From positions 153,092-217,091 of the forward strand of contig NZ_RSCL01000003.1 in the NCBI RefSeq assembly GCF_003991905.1: a stretch of 64,000 nucleotides of DNA. Reading direction: 5' to 3'. Position numbers and translations under genes: made by a program. A model generated the notes under the pieces. It had not been told where the DNA came from. It searched no databases and was given only the letters and a program-made list of their open reading frames with translations. Source of the DNA: Dulcicalothrix desertica PCC 7102 (GTDB taxonomy: Bacteria > Cyanobacteriota > Cyanobacteriia > Cyanobacteriales > Nostocaceae). This document shows positions 45,376 to 54,576 of the stretch, piece after piece (the first letter of the stretch is position 1; each line of letters starts with the position of its first letter).

Positions 45376-47484
45376 TTAGCGTGTGCTTACATAGGGACTG
45401 GTTAGTTTGTCGAGTTGCTGTATTAGCAAACTTAGGAATAAACCTACGTCTGTGACTACACCAACAGACTCTACGGAACCTCTATCACTTAATTTGGTTA
45501 CGACTGCGGGGTTAATATCGACGCAAACCATTTTGACTCCCGCAGGTGTCATGTTACCCACACCTATGGAGTGCAACATTGAGGACAGCATCAATATCAT
45601 TTCGGCGCCGCGAATATGTTCTGTATACTCAACTTGTGCTTTAACCAAATCCATTTGAGTATCAGGAAGAGGGCCATCATCACGAATTGAACCAGCAAGT
45701 ACGAAAGGTACGTTATTTTTAACGCACTCGTACATGATTCCACCTTTAATAATTCCTGCTTCTACGGCTTTCGCGATGCTACCATGACGGCGAATTGTAT
45801 TTATTGCTTTAAGGTGGTGGCGATGTCCTCCTCTTACAGAAACACCGCGTTTCATATCGACACCTAATGATGTTCCCATCATTGACTGTTCAATATCATG
45901 AACCGCGATAGCATTACCACCTAGCAATGCTTGTACATAACCTTCACGAATTAAACGCGATAAATGTTCACCACCACCAGTATGAATTACCACGGGTCCT
46001 GCGGTGACAACTACTTTACCACCTGCATCACGAATTTTACGTAATTCCCAAGCTACCTGTTCTACAACTAATTCTACACGGCGTTCGCTAGAAACACCTG
46101 CTGACATAAAGCTGAATTCTTCGGCATTACGTTTCTCGCGTGATTCGGTTTTACGAATAGTGCGAATACCTAAAACATCAACAACGACTTCTTCACCAAC
46201 TTCTAAATCGCGTAACAATTTACACTTAGCAACAGTACCTTGAGGTGTTCGTGTAATTGCAATGGCGCCATCCATACGTTGGTTTTGCACCTGTATCCAC
46301 TCACCACTAATACGCACTTCAGTTGGGTATATAGTAGTGACATAGAAATCATCAGGCGCCACACCATTTTTCTCAACAGGCTCAAGTTTAGCATCGCGTT
46401 CATCTTGGGGTAAATCTACCGCACCCAAATCAATTAAGTGCGAAAGAATACTTTCCATGACTTCGTGCGATGGTGCAGAAACTTTTACTTCTGCTGCCGA
46501 AGTACTTTGACGCTGTGTACCCAAGTTAAAGTTTAATACTTGGAAGCTACCGCCGTTATCGATAATTAAATCGAGCGCGCGGTTAATTAAACCTGAATCA
46601 AGTAAATGTCCTTCAAGTTTGAGTATACGACTTTCAACGTACACACTTGCATGAACTTCATCGCGTACAGGTTCAGTGGTGCGTAATGTCAAACATTTTG
46701 CGGCGCCACCTGCCTTAAGAAATTCGGTTAATGGAGTTTCGAGTATTTGAAAGCCAACTTCAGATAGTCGTGCTTTTAAAGCATCAGAAGCTTTATTCAT
46801 TACGACAATATGGTCGATGTTAACTGCATTACAAGCAAAGTTAACTGCATCAGCTTCTTCAAGAATAATGCGTTTTTCTGGCGCTACACGCATTTCAATC
46901 ATGCGGTTTGAATATGAATCAAAGGCGCCTGGATAGTAAAGTAAATACCCGTTAGCTAAAGGACAAAAACAGGTATCAAGATGATAAAATCTATCATCAA
47001 TAAGACGTAAAGACAACACCTCAATATCAAGCCACTTTGCTAAATAAGGGTGTGAGTCTAATTCTGAACGAAAACCGTATGCAGCCCAAAGCCAGCGTCC
47101 TTCTCGGTCTAGAAGTGCATCACCGGCGCCTTCAAAAGGTAAATCTTTGGGAAGTTCGTAGACAGTATAACCATTTTGCTCAAACCAAGCTTTGAAAAAT
47201 GGTTCTTCACCCTGCCGTTCTTTGTGTAAAAAGCGACTTAAAACAACATTTTTACCTAGTACTAAGCCAGCATTGGCGGTAAAAACCATATCAGGCACAC
47301 CTTTTTCGGGCGCCACCAAATCTACAATTGCGTGTTCTTTGAGTATATGGTGTAAACCCTGCCACTGTTCAACAGCTTTATCGCGCGAAGACTTATGGAT
47401 ATTTCCCTCCATCCAAGGGTTAATCACATAGTCCACATCATAGTGGTCAGGAGCGCACATCAAAAACTTAATTCGAGGAGTCAT
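45376..47484 (-). CDS. agrE: Bifunctional arginine dihydrolase / ornithine cyclodeaminase-type enzyme (ArgZ/AgrE)
   Basis: A 702-residue protein, the usual length of the family. The N-terminal guanidine-modifying domain (about 1-280) has FTANAG (N71), YHLDTCF (H168) and the nucleophile C264 in AGGAAKCLTL, all at the positions known for cyanobacterial ArgZ/AgrE. It converts arginine to ornithine with release of ammonia and CO2. The C-terminal TIGR00300/LOR-SDH-like part (about 285-690) includes VVVTAGPVVIHTGGGEHLS and, in the Anabaena enzyme, makes proline from ornithine. It links cyanophycin-derived arginine to nitrogen supply. Confidence 0.93.
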   Translation of the reverse strand: MTPRIKFLMCAPDHYDVDYVINPWMEGNIHKSSRDKAVEQWQGLHHILKEHAIVDLVAPEKGVPDMVFTANAGLVLGKNVVLSRFLHKERQGEEPFFKAWFEQNGYTVYELPKDLPFEGAGDALLDREGRWLWAAYGFRSELDSHPYLAKWLDIEVLSLRLIDDRFYHLDTCFCPLANGYLLYYPGAFDSYSNRMIEMRVAPEKRIILEEADAVNFACNAVNIDHIVVMNKASDALKARLSEVGFQILETPLTEFLKAGGAAKCLTLRTTEPVRDEVHASVYVESRILKLEGHLLDSGLINRALDLIIDNGGSFQVLNFNLGTQRQSTSAAEVKVSAPSHEVMESILSHLIDLGAVDLPQDERDAKLEPVEKNGVAPDDFYVTTIYPTEVRISGEWIQVQNQRMDGAIAITRTPQGTVAKCKLLRDLEVGEEVVVDVLGIRTIRKTESREKRNAEEFSFMSAGVSSERRVELVVEQVAWELRKIRDAGGKVVVTAGPVVIHTGGGEHLSRLIREGYVQALLGGNAIAVHDIEQSMMGTSLGVDMKRGVSVRGGHRHHLKAINTIRRHGSIAKAVEAGIIKGGIMYECVKNNVPFVLAGSIRDDGPLPDTQMDLVKAQVEYTEHIRGAEMILMLSSMLHSIGVGNMTPAGVKMVCVDINPAVVTKLSDRGSVESVGVVTDVGLFLSLLIQQLDKLTSPYVSTR

Positions 47485-47810
47485 AATAGTTACCAGCGTT
47501 TAGATGCCTAGAGCCTGTATTATATAGACCTGCAAACGTTATCGTACCTGAAATAGCAAAAAACGTCTGCTTTTTAATTTTGATTAAATAGCTTGGCAAC
47601 GGATGCAACGGATGTAACGGATAGTTCTCTAGTTGCATCCGTTACATCCGTTACGTAATCCGTTGCCAAGGGCGCCTAAGAGCGAAACTACTACATCTAA
47701 TTGGGTAAAATCCGGTATGCTCGGTAATTAGGGCAAGTATTATTATAAGAAGTATAGATATAGCAACGCTTCTGCTACAAGCTTGAATACAACTCAATAT
47801 AAGACTAATT
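47485..47810. other. Divergent intergenic region with a long hairpin
   Basis: The 326-bp spacer lies between agrE (minus) and the SplB-like gene (plus) and must hold both promoters. Its main feature is the inverted repeat at 47591-47669. No gene is supported. Confidence 0.5.
47591..47669. repeat. 79-bp inverted repeat built of ACGGATG-type short units
   Basis: CTTGGCAACGGAT at the left end pairs with ATCCGTTGCCAAG at the right; inside are repeated GATGCAACG / GATGTAACG units and their complements. The whole can fold into one long hairpin. A partial copy lies at 49259-49290 at the broken end of another gene. Confidence 0.85.
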
Positions 47811-48875
47811 ATGATGCTTGCCGATAAAGTTAGTACGGATAGCACCGAACTGCGTCCAGTTAAGTTATGGATGCCAGAACGAGTAGTGTTTACACCCGCA
47901 GCGCTTGATGAACCTTGGGGACAGAAGATTAAGCAGCGTATAGAAGCGCTCAATTTACCTATTGAGGAGTTGCCACGTAACCGTCTTACTGGTTTACGCG
48001 GAGAAACTGAGCGCGAGACTTATGATATTTCTAAGCGTACTCTTGCTGTAGTAACGGCGCCACCAAGTCAGTTTAAGCTTAGTCCTATTCCACCTTCTGC
48101 TGACTGGCAGTTCCATTTAGCTGAGGGTTGTCCAGCACATTGTCAATATTGTTACCTAGCTGGCAGTTTAAGTGGGCCACCAGTAATTAGAGCATATGCT
48201 AACTTACCGCAAATCTTAGATAATTTAGCTAAATATGAGCAACCTGGAAAGGCTACTAGTTATGAGGTTAGCTGTTATACCGACCCGCTTGGTATTGAGC
48301 ATTTAACGGGTAGTTTAGCTGAGTGCATTCGTTATTTTGGTACTCGCGAAGATGGTTATTTACGTTGGGTATCGAAGTTTGATGCTGTGGAACCACTTTT
48401 AGATTTACCACATAACGGACATACTCGTTGTCGAGTTAGTGTAAATGCGGCGCCTATTTCTGGTAAGTTTGAAGGTGGTACTGCGTCAGTGGCATCTCGA
48501 TTAATGGGACTTAGAAAGTTAGCATTGGCAAAGTACCCAGTTGGGCTAGTAGTGGCACCAATTATGCCAATGGAAGATTGGGAAATACACTACAGTAATT
48601 TGTTTGACCAAATTAGCAACGCATTAGACTTTGAATGTGATTTAACTTTCGAGTTAATATCGCACCGCTTTACACCTGGTTCCAAAGAAGTATTACAAAG
48701 CTGGTATCCACACTCAAAATTAGATATGGATGAAGAAAAGCGCAGCGTTAAGCGTAACAAATTTGGTGGTACCAAGTATGTGTACGATAACGATATTATG
48801 AAGACACTACGCCGCTTCTTTGAAGGTGAAATTGGGCGCCGTTTTCCCAATGCCAAAATCCTATACTGGACTTAA
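47811..48875 (+). CDS. Radical SAM protein of the spore photoproduct lyase (SplB-like) family
   Basis: A 354-residue protein. The radical-SAM cluster motif is C107-x3-C111-x2-C114 in EGCPAHCQYCYLAG. Next come EVSCYTDPLGIEHL, RCRVSVNAAP and VGLVVAPIMP, typical of SplB-like proteins. Non-sporulating cyanobacteria carry this family; the substrate may be a DNA photolesion but is not shown here. The gene diverges from agrE. Confidence 0.88.
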   Translation: MMLADKVSTDSTELRPVKLWMPERVVFTPAALDEPWGQKIKQRIEALNLPIEELPRNRLTGLRGETERETYDISKRTLAVVTAPPSQFKLSPIPPSADWQFHLAEGCPAHCQYCYLAGSLSGPPVIRAYANLPQILDNLAKYEQPGKATSYEVSCYTDPLGIEHLTGSLAECIRYFGTREDGYLRWVSKFDAVEPLLDLPHNGHTRCRVSVNAAPISGKFEGGTASVASRLMGLRKLALAKYPVGLVVAPIMPMEDWEIHYSNLFDQISNALDFECDLTFELISHRFTPGSKEVLQSWYPHSKLDMDEEKRSVKRNKFGGTKYVYDNDIMKTLRRFFEGEIGRRFPNAKILYWT

Positions 48876-48904
48876 GAACTCCAAAAACTAAATTAACTAT
48901 AAGA

Positions 48905-48932
48905 GTGGAATGGGCATCCTTGCCCGTTCAAC
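48905..48932. repeat. GGAATGGGCATCCTTGCCCGTT hairpin repeat
   Basis: Same family as 45312-45343. Its right end contains the TGA stop codon (on the minus strand) of the MBL-fold remnant that follows. Confidence 0.75.
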
Positions 48933-49258
48933 AAACAATTTTACGTTTACTGGCTGAATAAACACATGTTCTAGTCACTTCTGTACAAACAAATTTTTCC
49001 AACTTTTTAGATTTATCATCTTTTTGATCCAACAAAAGTTTAAATAGCTCTGGGACAACATGTCCATATGTATTGGTACTGCCTACAGATAGAACAGCCA
49101 GTTCCGCATCAATTTTTTCGAGCAAATCCTTAAGGTCATCTCCATTCTTTGGGTATGCTCCATGATGCGGAATTTTTACAATATTGGCGTTTAATTCATC
49201 TGGTTGGCAAATTTCAATACATTCTTTTAGTCCGGCGCCTTCAAATAACGAATCAACT
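48928..49258 (-). pseudogene. Remnant of an MBL-fold hydrolase (ComEC C-terminal-like)
   Basis: Read on the minus strand, the open frame has DSLFEGAGLKECIEICQPDE, ANIVKIPHHGAYPKNG and AELAVLSVGSTNTYGH. The PHHG and SVG-N-YGH motifs are those of ComEC/competence-like MBL-fold proteins. The first part of the protein, including the HxHxDH metal motif, is missing. The broken 5' end abuts a CATCCGTT-type repeat (49259-49290), and the stop lies inside another hairpin repeat. It cannot encode an active enzyme. Confidence 0.78.
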
Positions 49259-49290
49259 ATCCGTTACATCCGTTTCACATCCGTTGCCAA
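49259..49290. repeat. Partial copy of the ATCCGTTACATCCG / CCGTTGCCAA element
   Basis: Matches the right arm of the 79-bp inverted repeat at 47591-47669. It sits exactly at the 5' break of the MBL-fold remnant. Confidence 0.75.
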
Positions 49291-49333
49291 TCTACCCACC
49301 AAAACTTTTGACACAGACCACTAGATTATATAT

Positions 49334-50140
49334 TTACCGTTTAACTCTCTGACTCTCCCAAACCTGTTTAATTACTCTTTTGGTAAATATCGAAAAATTT
49401 GCTTCCATCATCCAGTGGTAGTATCCTGGGTTTTTCAAAAGCACATCTATGACAGGTTGCCCTTTATACTGACCAAAATTGAATATCAAATTACCCTGCT
49501 CGTCGGTAATTATTTTATTAGTAGGGTCAACTAAGTTAAAGGGCGTAAAATCAGCTAAACTATCTATATTATTAGTTACAGGGTAAGAGAAGTTTCCATC
49601 TTTGTCTTCATATGCTACATTTTCATACCGCAAAAGTTGAGCTTTGAGAACTTCGTATGTGGCAACAATATCATTTTCTGCATCATGGGCGCCCACTAAT
49701 TCTTTTCCGCAGTATAATTTATATGCGGCTTTTAGTGTACGAGGTTCCATTTTATGAAATATTGTCATGACATCGATAAATTTTTTGTCTTCAATATTTA
49801 ATTCTATACCCACACGTGAAAATTCTATTATTAGCAAAGGGATATCAAACTTATTAGAATTAAACCCTGCAAAATCACCATCTTTAATATATTCTGCTAA
49901 TTTTACAGCTATTTGGGCAAAAGTCGGTGCCTCTTTTACATCTTCATCATGTATATTATGTATCTTTGAGGCTCCTTCAGGAATAGGAATAGTTGGATTG
50001 AGTAGAAATTTTTTTATTTCCTGAGTTCCGTTAGAATATACTTTTAAAATCGCGATTTGTACAATTCTATCTTGATTTATATCTACACCTGTTGTCTCTA
50101 AATCAATAAACACTAACGGACGTGTTAAACTTAACTTCAC
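49334..50140 (-). CDS. DnaQ-like 3'-5' exonuclease (DEDDh)
   Basis: A 268-residue protein. The exonuclease domain has all DEDDh residues: D13 and E15 in FIDLETTG, D99 in NSNKFDIPLL, and H152 with D157 in AHDAENDIVATYE. The C-terminal part (about 220-262: LIFNFGQYKGQPVIDVLLKN, then GYYHWMM) resembles the DUF3820-type domain often fused to such exonucleases. It diverges from dpdE 260 bp away. It may act with the Dpd island or be a general repair nuclease. Confidence 0.9.
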   Translation of the reverse strand: MKLSLTRPLVFIDLETTGVDINQDRIVQIAILKVYSNGTQEIKKFLLNPTIPIPEGASKIHNIHDEDVKEAPTFAQIAVKLAEYIKDGDFAGFNSNKFDIPLLIIEFSRVGIELNIEDKKFIDVMTIFHKMEPRTLKAAYKLYCGKELVGAHDAENDIVATYEVLKAQLLRYENVAYEDKDGNFSYPVTNNIDSLADFTPFNLVDPTNKIITDEQGNLIFNFGQYKGQPVIDVLLKNPGYYHWMMEANFSIFTKRVIKQVWESQRVKR

Positions 50141-50400
50141 TCGGTATCTACTCCTAATAATTAAGGCTATAGTCGGCGCCTATTTTATTCTAATTTTTAT
50201 AGGTATGGAGTAAATTAGATGATGTCAAAAATGTCACTTTGTATAATAACAGGCAGGGATGCCTGTTCTACAATAATAAAAATGCGATACGTTGCGTTAT
50301 TAAGATTTGTTGAATAGCACGGGTGTGCAAGTTGATTAAGAGTTATTAAAGAGATATCTTATTTAAGGTTTAATGCAAAAGTACATGTGGGACTACCGCT
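50141..50400. promoter_or_regulatory. Divergent intergenic region upstream of dpdE
   Basis: The 260-bp spacer between the exonuclease and dpdE contains a degenerate GGCAGGGATGCCTGTTC hairpin at 50251-50272. The rest is AT-rich and should hold promoters for both genes. Confidence 0.45.
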
Positions 50401-53400
50401 ATGATTCAAATTGGTTCACTAGTACGTTCGCTTGATAATGAACTAGGTACGGGAAAGGTAGTTCAACATAGTAATCAAGACGTAGTAGTTGAGTATTTCT
50501 GCTCAGTAGGGCAATGTATTGAGGAAACAGTACCTTTAGGTGAGTTGCGTCGGGTAACACTTCAGCGTCAAACTCGTTGCTACGTAAAGTCAGAGAGTGA
50601 TAGATGGTTGATAGGAAGAGTTTTTGGTTGGGATGAAAATCACGGCGCCTATCAAATTGATTTGCCTGACAGTAAAACTTTGTTTGCTAGGGAGCGGGAT
50701 GTATATGTTCGCTGCAATTTGCCTATCGAAGACCCTATCGATATATTGACGTATAAGGGTCAAGAAACGCCTTATTTCCACCAAAGACGTTTTGCGCTGG
50801 TGAAAAACCTAACTTCGCAACGCGCGGTTAGTCGAGGAATGACGGGGTTAATTTCTGCGAATATTGAGTTGCTGCGTCATCAGGTTGAAGTTGTGCGTCG
50901 GGTACTTGAAGACCCTATTCAACGGTATTTGTTAGCTGATGAGGTCGGACTAGGAAAAACGGTTGAAGCAGGCGCCATTTTGCGTCAATATTTACTCGAT
51001 GACCCAGAGAGACGTGCGATAGTATTGGCGCCGCAGTATTTACTCGAACAGTGGCGTACTGAGTTGAAGAATAAGTTTTATCTGTCGCATTTTCCCGATA
51101 GGGTAGTATTAGCAGCGGTTGAGGATGTTCACAAAGTTAATGCAAAAGCTGATATTGGGCTAATAATTATAGATGAAGCTCACCACGTAGCAGCGATGGC
51201 AAGGTCAACGGATGCAGTAAAGCGCAGCAGCTTTGGAGCTTTTAAAAAGCTTGCTCACCAGTCAGAGCGGTTGCTACTACTTTCTGCGACTCCTGTCGTC
51301 AACAACGAGGAAGATTTTTTGTCAATGTTGCATTTGCTCGACCCGACAAATTATAAATTAGATGATTTGGAAGGTTTCCGTGACCGGGTGGCAAAGCGTC
51401 AAGATATTGGTCGAGTATTATTGTCGTTTCAAGAGGGTGCAAATCCTTTCGTCCTCAAAAATCAGGTTACACAACTTTGCAGTTTATTTCCCGAAGATAA
51501 ATACTTATCAGATTTGGCAGAAAAGCTACAAAATTCTTTACAAGAAAAAACTGGTAACGAAAATAAAATAGTTAGAGCGATTCGGACTCATATTAGCGAT
51601 ACATATAGACTTTACCGTCGAATGCTGCGTAATCGTCGCGCTTCTGTGGAGGATGTAATTTTTGACAGGAATGTGGCGCCGAAAGCTGAGTATGATTTAG
51701 ATGAGCGTGTTTACGACATTCATGAGTTAATGGAAGAATGGCGTGGGTTGGCGCCTGATAACTCAAACTATCACCGCATCTTTTTACTATTGTTCCGTGC
51801 TAGTGGTACTTGGTTAGGAATTTTACAGCAAGTTCTCGAAGCGCGTTTGAAGGGTAGTTTTCCTCAAGTGTTGACGAAAGAGTTTGACACAGACAGTTTG
51901 AATATTCTGACTGAAACTCCCAAATTCGACAAAGAAGAGGAAATTTTACAAGGTTTGCTAAAAATTCTTGAGAAACCCTCAGAAGATGGCGACCGTTTGG
52001 TGTTACTGAGAATAGTAATACTTTACAAGCTCTCAGAAAACTTTAAACTCCAATCGTTCCGTAGTAATTTACCTAAGTTACTCGAACAAGTGCAATTACG
52101 GTTAAGAAGACCAATACCTGGAGATAAGCTACCAAAAATAGTGATATTTACCAGTTATGTACAAGTTTGCGCTCAAATCATCAAGTTTTTGCGAGATAGT
52201 TTTGGAGAATCATGTATTGCGAGTCATTTACTTGGAGAACCACGAGCGCAAGTAGAAAAGAGTCTTGATAGATTTAAAAATGACCCTAACTGCTTTATTC
52301 TCGTTTGCGACTATTCGGGTGAAGAAGGTCGTAATTTGCAATATGCTGACTCGATGATACATTTTGACTTGCCTTGGTCGCCAAATCGTTTAGAGCAACG
52401 AATTGGTAGAATTGACCGTATTGGGCGCCAGTTGAATGTAGAATTTACGGTATTTGCAGGCGCCGAGATAGATGACAGTCCCCACGATGCATGGTATCAA
52501 TTGTTGAAAGATGGATTTAATATCTTTGAGCAGTCGATAGCAAGCTTCCAGTTTTATGTTGATGGGAAACTGCCACAGCTAGAAGCAACTTTGTTTAAAT
52601 CTGGGGCAAATGGGCTTTTAGAAAGTGTAGAGCAAGTTAAACAAGAAATAGGCGCCGAGCTTGTTAAAATAGACGAGCAAAACACCTTAGATGAAATTAA
52701 CGCTCTCGATGAAATCGCTAGCGAGTACTTTGAAAGCTTAGATAACTTTGATGCTCAACATCAAGAAATCGAGCGAGTTACCGAAGACTGGTTATGTAAC
52801 GCTTTACGATTAAAGCAGCTAAACGACCCAAATGTCTCAGCAGCACAGCGTTATGAACCAACACAGAAAACCCTAATACCCATTGACGATTTGAGAACTT
52901 ACTTCGTGGGGTTAACAAACGATACAGGTACATATAACCGAAGAGTTGCCAATCAAAAACCCAACGTCAACCTGTATCGAATTGGTGAAGGTTTAATCGA
53001 CTCATTATCATCTTATATACATTGGGATGACCGAGGTCAAGCATTTGCCATGTGGCGAGTTGACGATAGTTGGGAAAAGAGCGAAGGTGCTGAATGGTTT
53101 GGTTTTAGATTTGACTACATTATCGAAACCGACCTAAGTAGTTATAAAATAGACCCAATCAAGTACAAAACACTACAACGTCGTGCAGATAGCTTATTTC
53201 CACCAATCATCCAAAGTATCTTTATCGACGCACGCAACGAGCCAATGAGCATTGTTGAAGACGAAGCATTGTTAGAAATATTACAACGCCAGTACAAAGG
53301 CAAAGGTAAACCGCCAATTAAACCGCCAATTAAAGCTGCCGATAAAGCTGCCGCCAAAACAGCTAGTAAAACACCTCCAAAAGGCGCCAACAACCAAGAT

Positions 53401-53787
53401 TACAACCTAGCAAAAAGTCGTTTGCCAATACTAGATAACTTTATACACCCAGACGATTGGCAAGATTTTTGTCGCGACGCGCGTAACACATCTGTAGAGT
53501 TACTAATTAGCCAAGATAACTTTATAGAAATGTGTGACAAAACAGCAGCAAGCGCAGAACAAAAACTAGGAAGACGACTCGAACAACTGCGTTTACGTCT
53601 CAACCGCATCAAGCAACAAGAAAAAATGATCGACAAATCACTTACCCAAGAAGTAATAGAAGAAGCCAAACTCAATCAAGCAATAATAGAAGGTATCCGT
53701 CACCCCAATATTCGCCTTGACTCCGTAGGCTTCATTATCGTTTCCGGGCGCCCTCCCATTACTGGAGGAGAAACCGAAGACTGGTAA
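50401..53787 (+). CDS. dpdE: DpdE, SNF2-like helicase of the 7-deazaguanine DNA island
   Basis: An 1128-residue SF2 helicase of the RapA/SNF2 type. Visible motifs are ADEVGLGKTVEAG (about 179-191), IIDEAHH (about 256), LLLSATPV, and GRIDRIGRQL (about 672-681) in motif VI. A KOW-like N-terminal region precedes the helicase. Near residue 970 a low-complexity Lys/Pro/Ala linker (PPIKPPIKAADKAAAK) leads to a coiled C-terminal tail. Gene order E-F-G-H-I-J downstream supports the Dpd assignment; DpdE belongs to the restriction side of that system. A 789-bp gap before dpdF is longer than expected for one operon. Confidence 0.85.
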   Translation: MIQIGSLVRSLDNELGTGKVVQHSNQDVVVEYFCSVGQCIEETVPLGELRRVTLQRQTRCYVKSESDRWLIGRVFGWDENHGAYQIDLPDSKTLFARERDVYVRCNLPIEDPIDILTYKGQETPYFHQRRFALVKNLTSQRAVSRGMTGLISANIELLRHQVEVVRRVLEDPIQRYLLADEVGLGKTVEAGAILRQYLLDDPERRAIVLAPQYLLEQWRTELKNKFYLSHFPDRVVLAAVEDVHKVNAKADIGLIIIDEAHHVAAMARSTDAVKRSSFGAFKKLAHQSERLLLLSATPVVNNEEDFLSMLHLLDPTNYKLDDLEGFRDRVAKRQDIGRVLLSFQEGANPFVLKNQVTQLCSLFPEDKYLSDLAEKLQNSLQEKTGNENKIVRAIRTHISDTYRLYRRMLRNRRASVEDVIFDRNVAPKAEYDLDERVYDIHELMEEWRGLAPDNSNYHRIFLLLFRASGTWLGILQQVLEARLKGSFPQVLTKEFDTDSLNILTETPKFDKEEEILQGLLKILEKPSEDGDRLVLLRIVILYKLSENFKLQSFRSNLPKLLEQVQLRLRRPIPGDKLPKIVIFTSYVQVCAQIIKFLRDSFGESCIASHLLGEPRAQVEKSLDRFKNDPNCFILVCDYSGEEGRNLQYADSMIHFDLPWSPNRLEQRIGRIDRIGRQLNVEFTVFAGAEIDDSPHDAWYQLLKDGFNIFEQSIASFQFYVDGKLPQLEATLFKSGANGLLESVEQVKQEIGAELVKIDEQNTLDEINALDEIASEYFESLDNFDAQHQEIERVTEDWLCNALRLKQLNDPNVSAAQRYEPTQKTLIPIDDLRTYFVGLTNDTGTYNRRVANQKPNVNLYRIGEGLIDSLSSYIHWDDRGQAFAMWRVDDSWEKSEGAEWFGFRFDYIIETDLSSYKIDPIKYKTLQRRADSLFPPIIQSIFIDARNEPMSIVEDEALLEILQRQYKGKGKPPIKPPIKAADKAAAKTASKTPPKGANNQDYNLAKSRLPILDNFIHPDDWQDFCRDARNTSVELLISQDNFIEMCDKTAASAEQKLGRRLEQLRLRLNRIKQQEKMIDKSLTQEVIEEAKLNQAIIEGIRHPNIRLDSVGFIIVSGRPPITGGETEDW

Positions 53788-54576
53788 TAGTCCTGTATTT
53801 GTGGAACGGGCATCCCTGCCCGTTTGTAACATTCAAATGTATGGTGCGGGACGTCACGCACCAACTATTATTTTTTACCACAAAGACACACTCAACACAG
53901 AGAAGAAAAGCAAAGTACGGCGCCTTGAATATGGGCAAAAAGCCATGTACAGCAATACGTTTATAAAAATTATAAGCAATTATCTACTGACATCACCCTT
54001 GTGGCAAAATTACAACAGTACATGTTAGACTCATGGGAATACGATAATTTTTCTTAGCTGCTAGTGCAATTTAAATTTTACTTATTGTTGATAAGCCTGA
54101 ATTAGTACATTTGCCTTATCAAAATAACTGGCGCACCTAATTTTAGTTCCTATAAAATTGTGTATTCCCTATTTTATCTTGTTATCTTATTCATCTTGTT
54201 CTCTTGTGGAACGGGCATCCTTGCCCGTTTGTAATGTTGAAATTTATAGGACGGGCAGGGATGCCCATCCCACAAGATGCATCACAAGATGTATCATAAG
54301 ATGTATAATTACTTCCCAAGATTACTGATTTTATTTTTAAAAATATTAAACTGCTGGCGCCGTTATCATTCTCAAACTATCCAGTATAAGTAGTATTACG
54401 AGTACGAAAAATTACAGTTGGCAATTTTAAAAATAAAATGTTACAAAAAATTTAACTGGAGTTAATCCGGATTTAATATTTTTTTGATGAATATACTTGG
54501 CTAATATTAATCGTATTAGTTAAATTACTGAGATTATATAGATAAATATTATACATAAATGAACCAGTGATGATTT
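53788..54576. other. 789-bp spacer between dpdE and dpdF, rich in repeats
   Basis: No gene is supported. It holds three copies of the GGAACGGGC hairpin family (53801-53828, 54206-54236, 54249-54278), a GGTGCG/CACGCACC hairpin (53842-53863), a CACAAAGACACACTCAACAC stretch, and a short tandem repeat of ACAAGATG units at 54270-54308. The last 100 bp are AT-rich and may hold a separate dpdF promoter. Confidence 0.6.

Noticed and set aside
49334-50140. Exonuclease as a core Dpd gene
   Set aside because: It is divergent from dpdE and is not one of the Dpd genes I know; it is treated as a neighbour only.
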